Below the pieces are notes generated by a model. That model was not told where the DNA came from and did no database searches. It was given only the letters and a program-made list of their open reading frames with translations. From Psococerastis gibbosa (Eukaryota; Arthropoda; Insecta; Psocodea; Psocidae), in contig OZ020486.1 of NCBI GenBank assembly GCA_963971405.1, positions 13,663,419-13,727,418 on the forward strand: a DNA stretch of 64,000 nt, given 5' to 3'. The translations under genes and the position numbers were made by a program. Of this stretch, positions 11,601-26,600 are shown one piece after another (the first letter of the stretch is position 1; each line of letters starts with the position of its first letter).

Positions 11601-14600
11601 TTGTTACAGAACCGGTCCGAGTTGACTCGAACATGCTTTCCAATTTATCAATTAGTAGGCAGAGAAAATATTTCTTAGTAAATAATTTTCCTATGGTTAA
11701 ATTTTGGATTACTTGGGAGGGGAGGTATCCATGTGACGTCACCGGAGGTCAGATAACCCCACTATATTTATCTATATTTATAAATCCGTAAAACTCCATT
11801 CTTTGTACGCTGCAACCATTTGGAGAAGGGGCAGGGGGGCTGGTCAGGACCCCCTCTGAATATCGTATAAATTGGAAAGCAAAAATAAAAAGTCAATAAA
11901 ACCAACAAACTTTGGGGTGTTGATTTTCTACGTAGTAAACAAAAATAACAAAAAAAACTTGAGAAAAACTTGTTATAACAATAATTCGAATTAGTAAAAC
12001 CCAAATAATCGTTAAGAAATTAACTTTGTCTAAAAAAAACCACTTTTGTTAGTATAAACCCTTTTTTTAAATTTTTAATTAGCGCTTTCGGCCAGAACTG
12101 CCATCTACAGAGTGAAACCCACTAGCACAGTCACACCTTATCTACGATTTGAGACTTGCTCAACTCAAGTAGAAGTAATCTAATACTTTCTATTTCTACG
12201 TAGCATACCCTCTTAAGGCTGAGTGTTCAAAATGTTTTGTAAATAAGAAATTTTGCTGATTTTATGACGAAACTAATTTATTGCTCGTTCCACAGATACA
12301 AAGATAACAAAGTGAACAGATAAAAAACTTATACAAAATACAAGTTAACCCAAGAAATTTATATTTTCGGAACTGAAATATTATTACCTTAGAAAAATGG
12401 GTGAAAGAGCCTTAAACCCATTTTGTAGAACAGTTGTAAATCTGTAGGGGAAATAGACAGCTTTCGCAGAAAACTCGTATTTTTTAAGATTTTTTCATCT
12501 GTTCCCTTTTATATCTTTGTGGCTGTGGAACGAGCAATTATTTAATTTCGTCCAAATATTACGATAATTTCTTGTTTACAAAACATTTTGAACACTCAGG
12601 CTTAAATTAGGATACCTTTTTCGATGGGAGCATGTGCTCCCCCGCACACCCAGCATAACAGGGTGAGAAGTACATTATGCCATCCACCCCACAAATCGGC
12701 TCCCATTCGTGAATATTGCAATGGCATGGGACGTTGCAGGGAGCATCCAGATTGTCATTACTGTTGCTACAACAAGTAATGACAAGATTTACCTTTACCT
12801 ATGCAAATACCTACTGAAAGGCGCGCTCAAGGCAATGAATTGGCTAACTTGGCAGCCGTCAACATAGTTATAGTGATAATAATGCGAACAAAACTATTGG
12901 CGATAGTAGCCTACACGTGTATGGGTGACAGTTATCTATCTAATTTTTTTTGTCGTGATGATTTTATTTTCCTACGTCAAAAGATTTGCTACCTACTTTT
13001 TGAAACCGCCATAACAAGTTTAATCAGCTATATATAGATAATATGAGTATTGCGTATTATATATTATAATTTCATAGTAAATAATTTTCCTACGGTTAAA
13101 TTTCGGATCTCTCAATGGTCTTGATTCTCCTATCCCAAAATACTGAATTGATCGATGGGATTCCACACAATGTATTTGGATTTTCCATAATTTCTTCAAA
13201 AATAATTTTTTCACAAAAGTAAATCTTTTTTTGAGAATGCAACATGTTCGGTTTTTTACTTTATTTAACACCAAAAAGATACCTGAGGGTATAAATCATC
13301 AATAGAAAGGTTCCACAGAAGTCATTTTTCATGAAAATTGAGTTATTTTTATTTTTTACCCCTAGAAGTAAACTATCAAGGGGCATGCGACCCACTGCGT
13401 GTTGTTAACATTAATAACGACTACCCTACAATATACAATGTGAATTTAAAAGAAATCGTTGGAGCCGTTTTTGAGAAATAATTTTTTATGCGTTTTTTGT
13501 GTTTTTTGAGAATAAATAATAATGAAGCGCCCCCATTCCAAATTGAATTAGCCCCAAATAAAAGAAATGGTTTTTGTGAAACTACATGCCAAATTTCATC
13601 AAAATCGATTGAGTAGTTTGCCCGGAAATTGATGAACAGACAGAGCGACAGACAGACATTTCGTAAAAACTACTTTTTCTGTTTCCTGTGACCTCATAAC
13701 GTGTAAATCCGTACAAATCTTGGAATCGAAAATTTTGACCATCACAAAGCTTTCCTTATACTACCCATAAATTGGAAAGGAAAAATAATATGCATAATTT
13801 ATAGGAATTTTACCTGTCAAAATATGGTGTGTTCAAGCCAGCAAACTTGGGATTAGGACAATAAAGTGGAAATATCAATGTTGTTAAAATAATGCCGGCA
13901 AACGTACAGCCAATGCACAACTTCTGGATTTCCTCACGACTCAAACTCCATCTTTGCCCGATGAAGCCTCCTATGAGAAATCCACTACCTGCAGCTGGTA
14001 TCGTAACCAGACCTACAACACAGGAAATAAACAAACCTGGAGGGTCTTCTTCTTTAGTTTCAATCTAACAATTGGTTTGCAGCAAATCTTTCCACCTCTA
14101 TCTCCACTCCTCCCTGTCTTGGGCCATTCTCTTTGGTTCCAAGTAGGTTCCGCATCTCATATCTTCTTGAGATCTTCTGCGTACGCCTTCCATGGTCGCC
14201 CTCTTGCATTGGTGGGTACGCGACATTATATTTTCACATGCACATTATGTGGCATGAACATAGACTATACCCATTTAATTGGTAGTATTGACCCTTTTGT
14301 TGACAAACCTAATTCGGTGTTGAATACCTATTCAATAAAAATATGCCCTCAAATTTCTAACTTATTATGAGGCATTCTCGGAGGTGGGGAAACTTACTAA
14401 TGAACAAAATCAAATTTGTACAAAAAAGCGTTACATTGAGAGTCCGGTGAAAGGTGTTCCGTATATATTGAGAACGGCCATGCGCACTGTATATCAAAGT
14501 TTAGTGAAAAATTTCTGATATTTATCGAATTTGATGGTATGGTGGTAGAGTGCTTGTATTTGTGCGGGTCTCTACACACCATGCGATCGGAGACGTGCCG

Positions 14601-17600
14601 TAACTCAACGCGGATACTAACCTACAGTATCGATTCATTTAATTTGTTTGTATGCGATTTACCATTTTTTTTTTTAAAAATAATGCATTTATGTAGAATT
14701 TTTGATCAAAACTCACCCACTAAAATGGAGGCATAGCTGGCACTGATGCTATACTCATTTTCAATAATCTTGGGCAAAAATGACATGAACCCTGATACAA
14801 GAAAGCTTTCAGAAGCTGCAGCCAGACTAAAGAATGTGTAGGCATGGTTGTTCATCAGATTCCTGAAAGCTGCAGGCATCTCCCTCAATTTCGTGAACGA
14901 TCGAGCAGGGCAGCTCATTTCTGACTCCGTTATATTTTCAATCCGTATGACGTTTGAGCCTGAAAATTGTCTCTATGACAACGGGGTTTTTTTTATAGGC
15001 AAGCCTTCACTTGCCCAGCATTAGGGTGTGCCATTTTAAAAAACATGTACGGTATATACGTCTGTAAACGATTCTTAACAGGAGGGGAAAAGCTTTATTA
15101 GTGTAAAAATCAAATATCTCATGACATATATATCATTAGTAAATCTGCCAGAAATATCAGGATGAAATTATTCTGAGCTTTTTGTTGCATATTATATTAT
15201 ATATTATATTATATTGATCCAGTACAATACATTATATTGATACCGTCAAACCGCCTATATTGGGTCAGAGAGTGTATTATGGGTCAACGCGCTAAAATGT
15301 TTAAAAAAATGTGTTCTAGAACCACAAGCATCATGGCGATGTTGATGTCTATAAACACAGTACAATAACTAAAGTAAATAATTTAGGCAAAAGTGAGGCA
15401 CTCCTATAATGCTAAGTTAGTTTATTATAATTCCTAGTTAAATTTGAAATATTTGAATTCCAAAAACCATGAAAAAACTTCAGTTGAGTTGAGAAAAGCT
15501 ATCCATTTTGCCACTAATATTATTGAATAATGTTTATTTGGACATTTTCGAATAGTTTTAATAGTAACCTAAATGAGACGCGTAGCGCTTAACTGTGGTA
15601 CAAGAGAGAGGGCACTAGTTAAGAATGGGTTCTTTCAGTGACTTAAATTACCCACCCTTAGAATCCAAATTGGGTCAGTCTTTTTAATTTTTTTATTCTT
15701 AGTGGGACCATTCTATTCAAAAAACTAGACTCCTGCTAAAACTCGTGTGCGTGCTACTATGTATTAACGTCAATAACTGTGAAATATTACAACAAACAAT
15801 TTCAAGAGTTGAAAAATTCACTGAAAATTGACCCAATTTAGGCGGTTTTACGGTACAATAAAATCATATACCGCAATGCTTCGGTCAGCCCGTGTGCGGT
15901 TTCGCTTATGGATAAACAGTACATGTAATTAAATCGCAATACAATACAGTAGTTAAATAATTAATTAATTATTGGTCAGTAGTATTAATCAGGTTAGTTG
16001 TGTAGGTAGATAGTTAGTAAGTAAGAAAAAGTTAATTCAATTATAGTAATGTTTGTTAGTAGTTAATTTCTGTTCGCAGCCATTTCTCTAAATTTTTTTT
16101 AAAGATGGATACATTTTTAGCTGTTTTAATCTCAAGGGGAGGTTTGTTGTAGAAATGTAATCCAGTGAATTCTGTTTGCCTCTGTATTAAAGTAGTTTTG
16201 GGCCTGACTTGTGTTAATGGTTGTGTTTGTATGTATCGTGTGGTATGGTTGTGATTTACTATTTCCTTCGATTTCTTATTTTTGTATATCTGCAGAATAG
16301 ATTCTTTCACAAATAATTGTTGAACAGTAGGTGTATTAGATATTTCAAACAAAGTGCTTGTGGGAAAAGTGCATGAAACGTATGTTCGTTTCTCTTTCTA
16401 AAATAGATTGGCACACATTGAATTTGATTTGTTCAAAAAACTATTGATGTTCGGTAGTCCCAATGGAAGGAGTTCAAGAACTATGGTCAATTGGTATTTC
16501 GTGTTATCGAAAATTCAGCTTCACAATGGTATGAGCCATGGGATATGAGGTAGTTTTCTGTGTGTTTTCATGCATGGGGGTTGCGAAAGCAAACAAGAAT
16601 GTCAAAAGAGGTCGCAGTCAAAACATTTTAAGAACCACTGTTTTTTTAATAATAATAGGCTATTTCAGATGCAAAAATTCAAATTTACTACGACAGTTTG
16701 TATTTTTATGAATTCTTCATAAAGCCATATTCTAATAATTGCAGCAGAAGTGGTATACGAGGAATTAATTGTGTAAGCCAAAAATATCCTCCCGTTGTTT
16801 TCAAATTATGTAGAAATTTCTGCCTTAATTAATGGATGAAATAGTTGGTGTTGAGGGCATATACAGAACTTATTATAGAAGAAAGAAAGAAAATTGTCTT
16901 TCTTTTCCAAATGGGCGAATTCTGGGCCTTTCTCTCTCACTCGTACTATTAACCCACAATATAAACCGATATTCGAGGATATAGGAAAAACTTGACTTGG
17001 TGGAATTCGAACGCACCCATATAAACAGAGGATGCAGACGGAACTGCACTTGTCGGGACGACGCCCCCCGGGCGTATAGATTCGAATCCCGCCAAGTCCA
17101 GCTTTTTCTACATCCTCTAATTTCGGTTGACATACTAATAATTTTAAGTTGCCCAAAACAGGCTCAGCTAGTAGCGTTCACATTGTTTGTTCACACAGTT
17201 TCTTTTTGAGAATACTTTACCTGGTACAGAACGTGGGAGTGCCAAAATGGAGGGCACAATGGCTATGCAAACAGCTCCACATATTACAAACCCCAGCCAC
17301 CAAGCTCCAACCCAAACTTTGCTATTTGACGTCAGCCCTAAACTGGAAATTTCTCAAATTAGGTACATTGAATTTTATAAATTCTCAGTGATTCAAGTAA
17401 GAATCTAGGCTCTGAACTTCTTTGCATACTCACTGAATTGCAGTTCGGACTAATTTCATTAAATTTATTAAAATTCATACAATTTCATAAAAGAGACAAA
17501 GCTTGTCTTAGGGAGGCTTCATGGGTTCCAGCTGGCATTTTATGATTAAGAGGATATGGTTGCCATGCAGACAAAATATAGGTACACACACCCAAAATCT

Positions 17601-20600
17601 TAAGTTACAATGAGTTCATTTTTGAAAACGTAATTGGGTCGTTCTCTTGAAAACGTACATTTTATGTCCGGACCCTTTTTATCCTTCATGTTCATAAATC
17701 TTAGTTAATTAGCTTATGACAGTTGTAAAGGTTGTCAATTTACAGCGTGCCAATCTCATTTTACCAAATAATAAAGCATCCTAAATGATTAGCAACATTT
17801 TTAAGTCTCAATTCTAACAGCTGTCCGCGTGTCCCCATTGCGCTTTTTGAGATAAATTAAATTTTCTTAGGGTTACCTTCAACTTTACAGTGAATGGGAT
17901 GATTGGAAGTTGTGAAAAACCAGACAAAGTTTTAAAATTTTTATAAAATGTAAAAATTACAATAGTTGTTCACTGCTAAAAAAAAATATGAACTGGTGCC
18001 CAGATATTCGCTCAATCTAATTTCTAACAGCCGTCCTAACGTTAAAAAAATAATTTAAAAATCTGGTTTGGCGCGGGAATCAAATTGTTGTGCTGGCTGC
18101 AGTTGGAAAACTATATGGCTCCAAGTTGTGAGGGGTATTTATATTAACAAATTTAAACTTAAATTTTTATTGCTAATTTTAGGCGGGAGTGTATGAAACG
18201 TGCCGATCATAACTCAAACAACCGTCCAACTTAATTACGCTGATACCAAAAGCTTCAGGTACTCGATTTTTTGGGCTCATTGAGGTTGTTTCTAGTCATG
18301 ACTACGAGGGATGTTTACAATTAGCTAGCGCCATCTTGAAGGGCGCTAAATTTTTTCAAGCGGGATTCCTATCTACCGTCCGTCTAACAGCCGTCCTAAA
18401 AATTTATGGACAGTTATTAGACAATCTGCTGATGTTTGATGATAAACTGTTTTGATGGTGTAAATTAGTGCGGTAACTACTTACAATAGTAAGGGGAACT
18501 TTTAGCTGCCTAAATTACTTTCGACAAGACAAGACAAGTAGGCACTCGAGTATTCAGTACGCCACATTAAATTTTTTTGGAGGGGAAGCGGAAGAGGAGG
18601 TTTCAGGGCAAACATGGCAGATGAAGAGAAACAGACTCGTAAAGCAAAATGTAGATCAATTTAGATAAATTTAGATCAATCACACGAAAATTAAAGAATA
18701 ATTGCGAATTATCACCTCGCGAGCTTCGAATGGCCCGTAATGACGAGGAATCTATGTGGCACTATTACTAATTTACATAAAATAGTTCGTAAATATTTTA
18801 TGAAAATGGTCATACAGGATTTTTGTAAAATGCGGACCTTTTATATTCTTCATCCGAAATAAGTGTGTGACAGCGATGTCTTTGCGAAATTCCCGCATAT
18901 ATTAATTTTTGCATAAACGAATAACTGTCCGGGGATATCTAGCATGGATACCTACCTATAACAACTCTGTCAATGTCGGTCTGACTACTGTCCGCGGCCG
19001 TCTCTCAACTGTCCTTCTATTTTTATTTTATTGTAGGATTAAAGCGTGATTAAGATCAGTTGGTGATCAAAGGGGCCTCAAGGAGAAGTCCCTATGTGGT
19101 TTTCGTTAAAAAAAGCAACCAGAAAAATTAAATTAAAATTAAAAAAAAAAAAAACACCAAAAGTGACCGTTTTCAGGAGAATGACCCAATTATTTTGATT
19201 TGTAGAATGCGTCGAATAATATGCAATTTTTTAATGATTCTACAAAGTCGAATTAAATAAGCTAAGTAGAAGAGACGCTCTTCTACATTACAATGCATAA
19301 ATTTTAGTATGTAGTCAGCACTAATACCATTAGGGCAAAAAACTGTGGCCAAATGGTATTATTGACGGCTACTCACTACTTATAAAAATGTATATGAATA
19401 TATTTTTTTTCTACTTTATTATGTGTCAATTCATTTTGGCTCTATAATTGATGAATGATGATATATATATACAAATACATATACAGTATATACAAATTTG
19501 ACTTGTTGCAAAAAACGTCAAGTGCGGTGTTCCGTGTTTCCCCTCTTAATTTAGGTTAGGTTAGGTTGGTAACATAGCTACTCACATGGCTGGGTCATAT
19601 ACACGAAAGTCAATGTAGTATTTAAGCGTTTCAGCACCCAGCCAAAATCCCAACGCTGGTCCGATTACTGATGCTGTATTGTAGACGGCTAGAAACATAA
19701 TACAAAATAATTTTTAATTAAGTTATCAGCCAAAATCCCAATGCTGGTCCTGTTACTGATCTTGTATTATAGACAGCTAGAAAAATAATACAAAATAATT
19801 TTTTATTAAGTTATCAGCCAAAGTTCCAATGCTGGTCCTATTACTGTTGCTGTATTGAAGACGGCTAGAAAAATAATACAAAAGAAGTGGTTAATTAAAT
19901 TATCAGCCAAAATCCCAATGCTGGTCCTATTACTGATGATGTATTGTAGACGGCTAGAAATAAAATAAAATCCCTTTCGGCCCTGGCCGATCAGGCATAG
20001 GGAGATTTCGCAGACCCTGCTTTTCCTCTCCGCTATGTAATAACAAATAAAAAAACTTCATTATTTTCCCAACTACAACATCAACACTCAAATCACCCTT
20101 GTGTTCAAAATTTCGCACGACAATGACGACTATGAACTTTTACTTATCAAATAATTTTCACTTTGACTGGACGCCATCTTAAAATGGTTGATTTGTTGTA
20201 AAAAGTGTTTATTACTATTAAAATACGGGCTTTCAGTCAGATTTTAATTCATTCCTCTGCGACCAATATTAACTGAGATATAAATTATGTAAGGTTTCAA
20301 TCGGCCACCATCTTGTAACTAACTCGATTAAGACATTTGTACGATCAATCTTTGTGCCAAGTTTCATCAAAATCGGATAATACTTACGGAAGTTACGGAG
20401 TGTTCCCTGAAATCGATATACAGTACATAAATACAAACATACTGTACATATACTGTACCTATGTATATACTGTATATATATATCCATATATATAACATTT
20501 TGAACGGAGGGTGATTTTAGACTCAGGGTTCATGTATTGAAAGGTTGTGAAATTTTTTTCGATAAGTCAAATATTGGTCGCCATCTCAATAGGAATAGGC

Positions 20601-23600
20601 CTAGACAAATCTCCCTAATACAAAATAATTTTTTAATTAATTTATCTGTTGCGGAACACTGACTATGCTAGTTTCAAAAAAATCTCATCGTTGCTTGTGT
20701 CGATCGAGGCTTTGTAAATTGGTATTAGTTGCATTAGTCGATCTGGACGTTACAGGTGGCAGTATTTGGCATCAGAAATTCAACAATATCCTTGGTGGTT
20801 TAAATAAATAAATAAATATACACACCTAGCATGACCCGAAAATGTAGAAAATGTGAGACTTGAACCAACAACCTTTCGGTTGAAAGTTGGAGTCTGTACC
20901 ACTAGGTACTCTAAATGTCCTGGATTAGCAGGAGTGGATGTGACATCTCTCCTACTATGTATGTATAACTTTAGGAATAGCATTGGTATGAAATATATTC
21001 TCTATAATCCAGAAGGGAAGGCCTAAGAGCATTCGGCCTACCCCTATAAGAAAAAAACTTTTGATAATGGACTAGACAGAATGAGTTTTTTGACATTTGA
21101 AATTTTACAATGGAGAAGCGCGGGGGGGGGGGTGTATATCTTATATAAATGTAAACTTACATAAGTACATGGAGAGTACCCTCTTGCTAACATTTTCATC
21201 AATATATGAAACGGCTATTGTGCAGAGGGGCGCCCCTCCAACCCCAGTAATAAGTTGGCTTAATACAAAAATGCACAGAACCAGAGATTGGCGGTATGTG
21301 GTACCGCTGATATTTGAGCAGCTATCCTGAAATTATACGTAAAATTGTATAATACTACTTAGGTAGGTAGTTCTATCCGACAATAATAAAACAGAATGGT
21401 TAGCGTGTGAGGAACCAGTAGAATCCGGGCTGATGGTCAGTGGTCGATATGAAAGTGATATTACAGGTATAAGCGGTGGAAGTTCGCTTTCATATCGACC
21501 ACGGCCCATCTGCCCGAATTTAACTGGTTCCTCATACGACTGTGGCCGTGAAAGCCTTCGCAGTTCTAGAATAGATAGCGCCTAGCCATAAACTAAGTAT
21601 GGCCAATAACGGTGGGACTTGGAGAAATGTCAAAAGATATGGCAAAGGTGGTCAAAGGAAATGGGACCAATTCTAAGGTTGCAAAATATTCAGATGTTCT
21701 GCACAATGGAGACACCTCCATTAGACAATTCTGAGGTGGCCTTTGTTGAAGACGAAACATAATATGTGTTGCTCTATCTGCTTCCAGTTTAATTGTAATT
21801 TAAAATTTAGCCTCTATAGGTTGCTTCCATCTTATCAGGGGTTTCAAAGGGTCTATTGGTCTTTGGTCTTTCGGGACACCTGTCCCTATCTTTAATTCAT
21901 AATAATAATAATAAATAATAAGTAGATTATATTTGTACCATCAACAGATTTAAGTACAAATTCGATAGCACTAACAGTGATGTCACATAATACAGTACCG
22001 GTAGTATATCTATGTAAGCTGAATGTAGAAGAGCTGGACTGGAACTAGAAAAACGGCGCATATCTGTAGAGATTCTGTGGGTTCCAGGGCACGCTGGAAT
22101 CGACGGCAACGAGCGAACTGATGAACTATCTAGAAAAGGCTCAACGGATAGCTCTATAGGGCCCGAACCTATTCTCCCCTTAGGATTGGCAGTTTTTAAG
22201 AGAACTCTCGACAACAATTTTTATAGAGAACTTGAAACGGTATGGCGGTTAACTCCCACATTGCGTACATCGAAGTTGTTCATCTACCCTCAGAAAGGAT
22301 AGGGGTTAGATAAAATGAATATCGGTAGAGAGACGGCTCGAACGACCGCAGCCCTGGTTACTGGGCATGGTTTGTTCAGAGCCCACATGGCCAAATTGGG
22401 TCATGAAGGTCCTACCATCTGCCGGCACTGCAATGAGTCTGACGAAACCGCGGAGCACGCGGTTGGGCACTGTCCAGCCCTGTGGCGGGCGCGGTTGGAC
22501 TGTTTTGGGGCTGCCTACATCGACCAAGTCGATCTGATTGACTTGCCATTGAAGAACATGGTTGTTTTCGCTAACAAGGTTAAGCTGCTGTTTTTCAACA
22601 GCTAATTAATTGGCTAAGGGCATAGTTTGAATGATTGGGATGTGATCCCAATAATTATGATGTTCAAAGGGTCCCCAGACCTATGTCAGCTTAACCCTCT
22701 AAATAATTATAATAATATCTATGTAAAATAAAATATAAAAAAAAGTCAAGGTACAGATCCGTTTATACAACGGTCTAAAACGGCTGATTTGAACGTGGGC
22801 TGGCTCAGTGCCAGTGGATCAAGATCGCTAAGATTATTAATGGTACAAGACCTAACTATCCTATATGTAGAGGTGCCTTCGAGTTGGGATTAACACAGAA
22901 AAAGGTTTTTAATTTAGTGTGCCTGGTGAGATGAACTCTCTCGAGTATGCAAGGGCAGCCTACAGTAGACTGTAGTGTAGATAACTGTTTATAACAGTCT
23001 GCAACCGCCCTGCAACCGTGCTCTCAAGCTCCACTTGCAGCTGAGCCTTCCCAACTGGATATATGCATAAGTCCCCTGACGCCTGAAATATGCATAACGT
23101 AAGAATCGTTTTTGTACTGTCTGCTGGTATTGATAACAAAACCTGTCGGGTTATGGTTTTTTTTCTAAAGAACATAATTATATGACTGACTTCAAAGAGT
23201 GATTTTTTCAACCTTATAGGAGTGATAGGACAAGCTTCATAGGGTGAAAGATGGATTCATTGGGATAGAAAAAACATCATATCGGTTTTCTTCCCAAACT
23301 ACTTTCTGTAGCTTTACCAATGATGGTGAGACACGCAGCCAGGGAGGGGGCTTTGGGGGCTGAACCCCCCCCCCCCCGAAATACAAAAAAATAAGAAAAA
23401 ATCCTGGCATTGTTGTTTGATGTTTCACCTGTATTTTTTTCTCCCTCTAAAAACACTAATACTATGTGTTTTTGCATGTAAATTCTTAAAAATTTCCGGG
23501 GGGGGGGGGGGTGGACCCACCGTTTTACTGAGGGTATTCCATACCCCCTTGACCCCCTGGTAGTTAGCCCCTCCCGAAATAAAATCCTGGCTACGTGCTT

Positions 23601-26600
23601 GGAGCTGACTTTGAGTTTATACGAAATTTGCAACTCTACCGCACCTCACCCGCTACTTACTTCGTGGGTGTGATTCGAGGCTTTGCATACATATAGCTCC
23701 TGTTGTTTGATATGGTATACCCCAACGATTAGATGAGGCAATGCGAAAAGCAATGAGCCTACCCCGACTAGGAGAACTCCTATGCCTATCCAAAGGGGCT
23801 TGCTTCTTCCTTCCTGGCCACCTGAAATGAAAATTGGGCAGCAATGAATGCTATAAGCAGCCTTATGTCTGTTTATAAACTTCAGTAAGATTGTTGTTTC
23901 ATGTGAGGTATAGGATTTTCTACTCTGACTTGCCCATATTGTGACAGCGATGGCTTTCCCAGCGAAATTCAATCAGTGGGAGAGATATGTAGTAGTATTA
24001 AGCAGAAGGTTTTTTGACCACAGAAGGCGTAGTACCGTGAAATTGATGAAATAAGATTAATAAGTTAATCGTGGTTTTATGGCCTTCGATAGCACAGTGG
24101 TAACTTGTTCGTACTTGTACAAGTCTCTACACACCATGCGATCGGAAACATGTCGCAACTCAACTCAGGTATTACCTACACAGGCGGCTGAAGATGTTAT
24201 TTATTCGGATACATTCATTGAATTGTTTGTGTGCGAATGATATTTTTCAAAAAAAAATGTTATTTCAGTTTAATAAAACAACAATAATTACTTAATTCAT
24301 CTGGAATGTGTGTTCGTGGTGATTTCCCGTGTCAATTAAGGTTCGGTTTCTTCATTTATGTCAAGTTTCGAACCTCGACCTTTCGTTTCATTGACAGTTC
24401 TTACTTCACCTGTATTGCCGAAATTGCTTACTCACCGTAGTAACTGACTGGTACTAAGCATATGAACGAAGCTATATCGTAGCCTCCCGCTATGAGACCT
24501 GACTGCGACGACTGAAGCCCATACCTTTTCTCTATAGATGATATCACTACGTTTACTAAACCGTTCACCGACATCCCTGTAATATTTAAAATTAAAACTA
24601 GTATGAAACAAATATGAATAATAATAATTCCAGGGTAAAAAATATATAATCTATAGGCAAAGGTGTAGTATTATTCAAGAAAGAGTTAGTTGGACTTACA
24701 TCGCCTGTTGTATTAGTTGTCTTTAGAGGCAGGGACCTTAATGGCATCCGACCATTAAGTCGTAGCCTGCTGTTAGAGGAGGGGGTGATGTTTCGAGATT
24801 CATCATCAGGCTTAGTCAAGAGAAGCAATGCGGTAGCCAAGGGGGGTTCATGGGGGTTCAGGTTCAACTCCCCCCCCCCCCCGAAATGAAATGGCTTGAC
24901 ACTAGATAGAAAAGGATTTTGAGAGGAAAAATAACAACTACTATGTAATATCTAATGAAATCTTTGAAACCCCCTGGACGATTGACTGTAAGGCCCCTGC
25001 CCCTAATGACCACTTATAAAACAGGCAATGTAAGTCCAACTAACCCTTTGTTAAGTAAAATATTTAATGTTGGTTGAAAATATTGATGAGCCCAGTTGTG
25101 AAATGAGCGAAAAGTGCAATATATTTCATCTTAGAGGTCTCGTATATATACGATATAGATTTTGCATAGAAATAGAACCACAACTTTATTGATTTCCAAT
25201 TTATACGTAGTATAAGAAAAGCTTTGTGATGGTCGAAATTTTCGATTACGAGATTGCACGGATTTACACGTTTTCAGGTCCCAGGAACCCAAAGAAGTGG
25301 TTTTTACGAAAAGTCTGTCTGTCTGTCTGTCTGTGCATCGATTTCCGGGCAAACTACTCGGTCGATTTTGATGACATTTAGTATGTAGGTTTACAAAAAT
25401 CATACCTCGAAACCATTTTATTTTTATTTTGGGCCAATTCAATTTGGGGGGGGGGGTTTTATTCTCAAAAAACTCCAAAAAAACGTCTAAAAAAATTATT
25501 TCTCAAAAACGGCTCCAATGATTTCTTTTAAATTCTCATATATGGTAGTCGTTATTAATGTTGACAAAATGTGGGGGTTACTTGCCCCTTGATAGTTTGC
25601 TTCTGGGGGTAAAAAAAATTAAAATTAAAAAATTTTAATGAAAAATGACTAAAAAATAATTTTTCTGCGAAACCTTTCTATCGATGATTTCAACCTTCAG
25701 GCATGTTCTAGGTGTTAAATTGAGTAACGAAACCGGATAGGTTGCTTTCCCAAAAAATATTTTTTATATTTTAATTTTGCAAAAAAAAATATTTTTTGAA
25801 AAAATTATAGAAAATTCGCGCTCAAATGCATTGCGTGCCCTGCCATTATTGCTGTGTGGTACTTAATGTGTTGTTCTGACCTATCTAGAATTTACCTCAC
25901 TTCCAGTGACGTCAGGTAGACAACCCCCCCCCCCCCGAGATATCGGAAATTTAACCACTGGAAAATTATTTACCATGAAATTACTCATATTCTCTATCTA
26001 CTAGGCCTAATGTTGATAAATTAGAAAGCATGTTCGAGTAAACTCAGACCTGTTCCTATCATTTTGCTTGAGTACATATGGAAAGAACCAGTAAAAATGA
26101 TGTGCATGCTTTCCTATTTATCAATTAGTATAGGTACCGTACCGTAATAGATAATTATGAGTACTGTAGTTCCATGGTAGGCATAAATAATTGTTCATGG
26201 GTTGAATTTCGGCTTCCGGGATTTTCCCTACTCTAAAGCACTTGATTCATCGATGGGACGATTGCATAGTCTAGAACGGGCAGACCAATATACAAGCTGC
26301 ATATGGCAGGGTTATAAATTGGGCCACAATACTTCAAAACCATTTTTCTCGTCAAAAACAAAACCTTGCTTGACTAATTAATCTGCTCAATTTTGTTACT
26401 CTGTTTAGCATTTAAAACATGCGCGCATTACGATAGAAAGGATCGATAGAATTTTTTATTTTATTTTTATTTTTATTTTAGCTTTCCAATTTATACGTAG
26501 TTTAAGGAAAGCTTTGCGATGGTTGAAATTTTCGATTCCGAGATTTCAACGGTTTCACACGTTTTGAGGTCCCAGGAACCCAAAAAAGTTGTTTTTACGA

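Noticed and set aside
13810-14370. Plus-strand 138-codon frame over OATP exon 8
   Set aside because: It is a shadow of the minus-strand exon and adjoining repeat, with no domain of its own.
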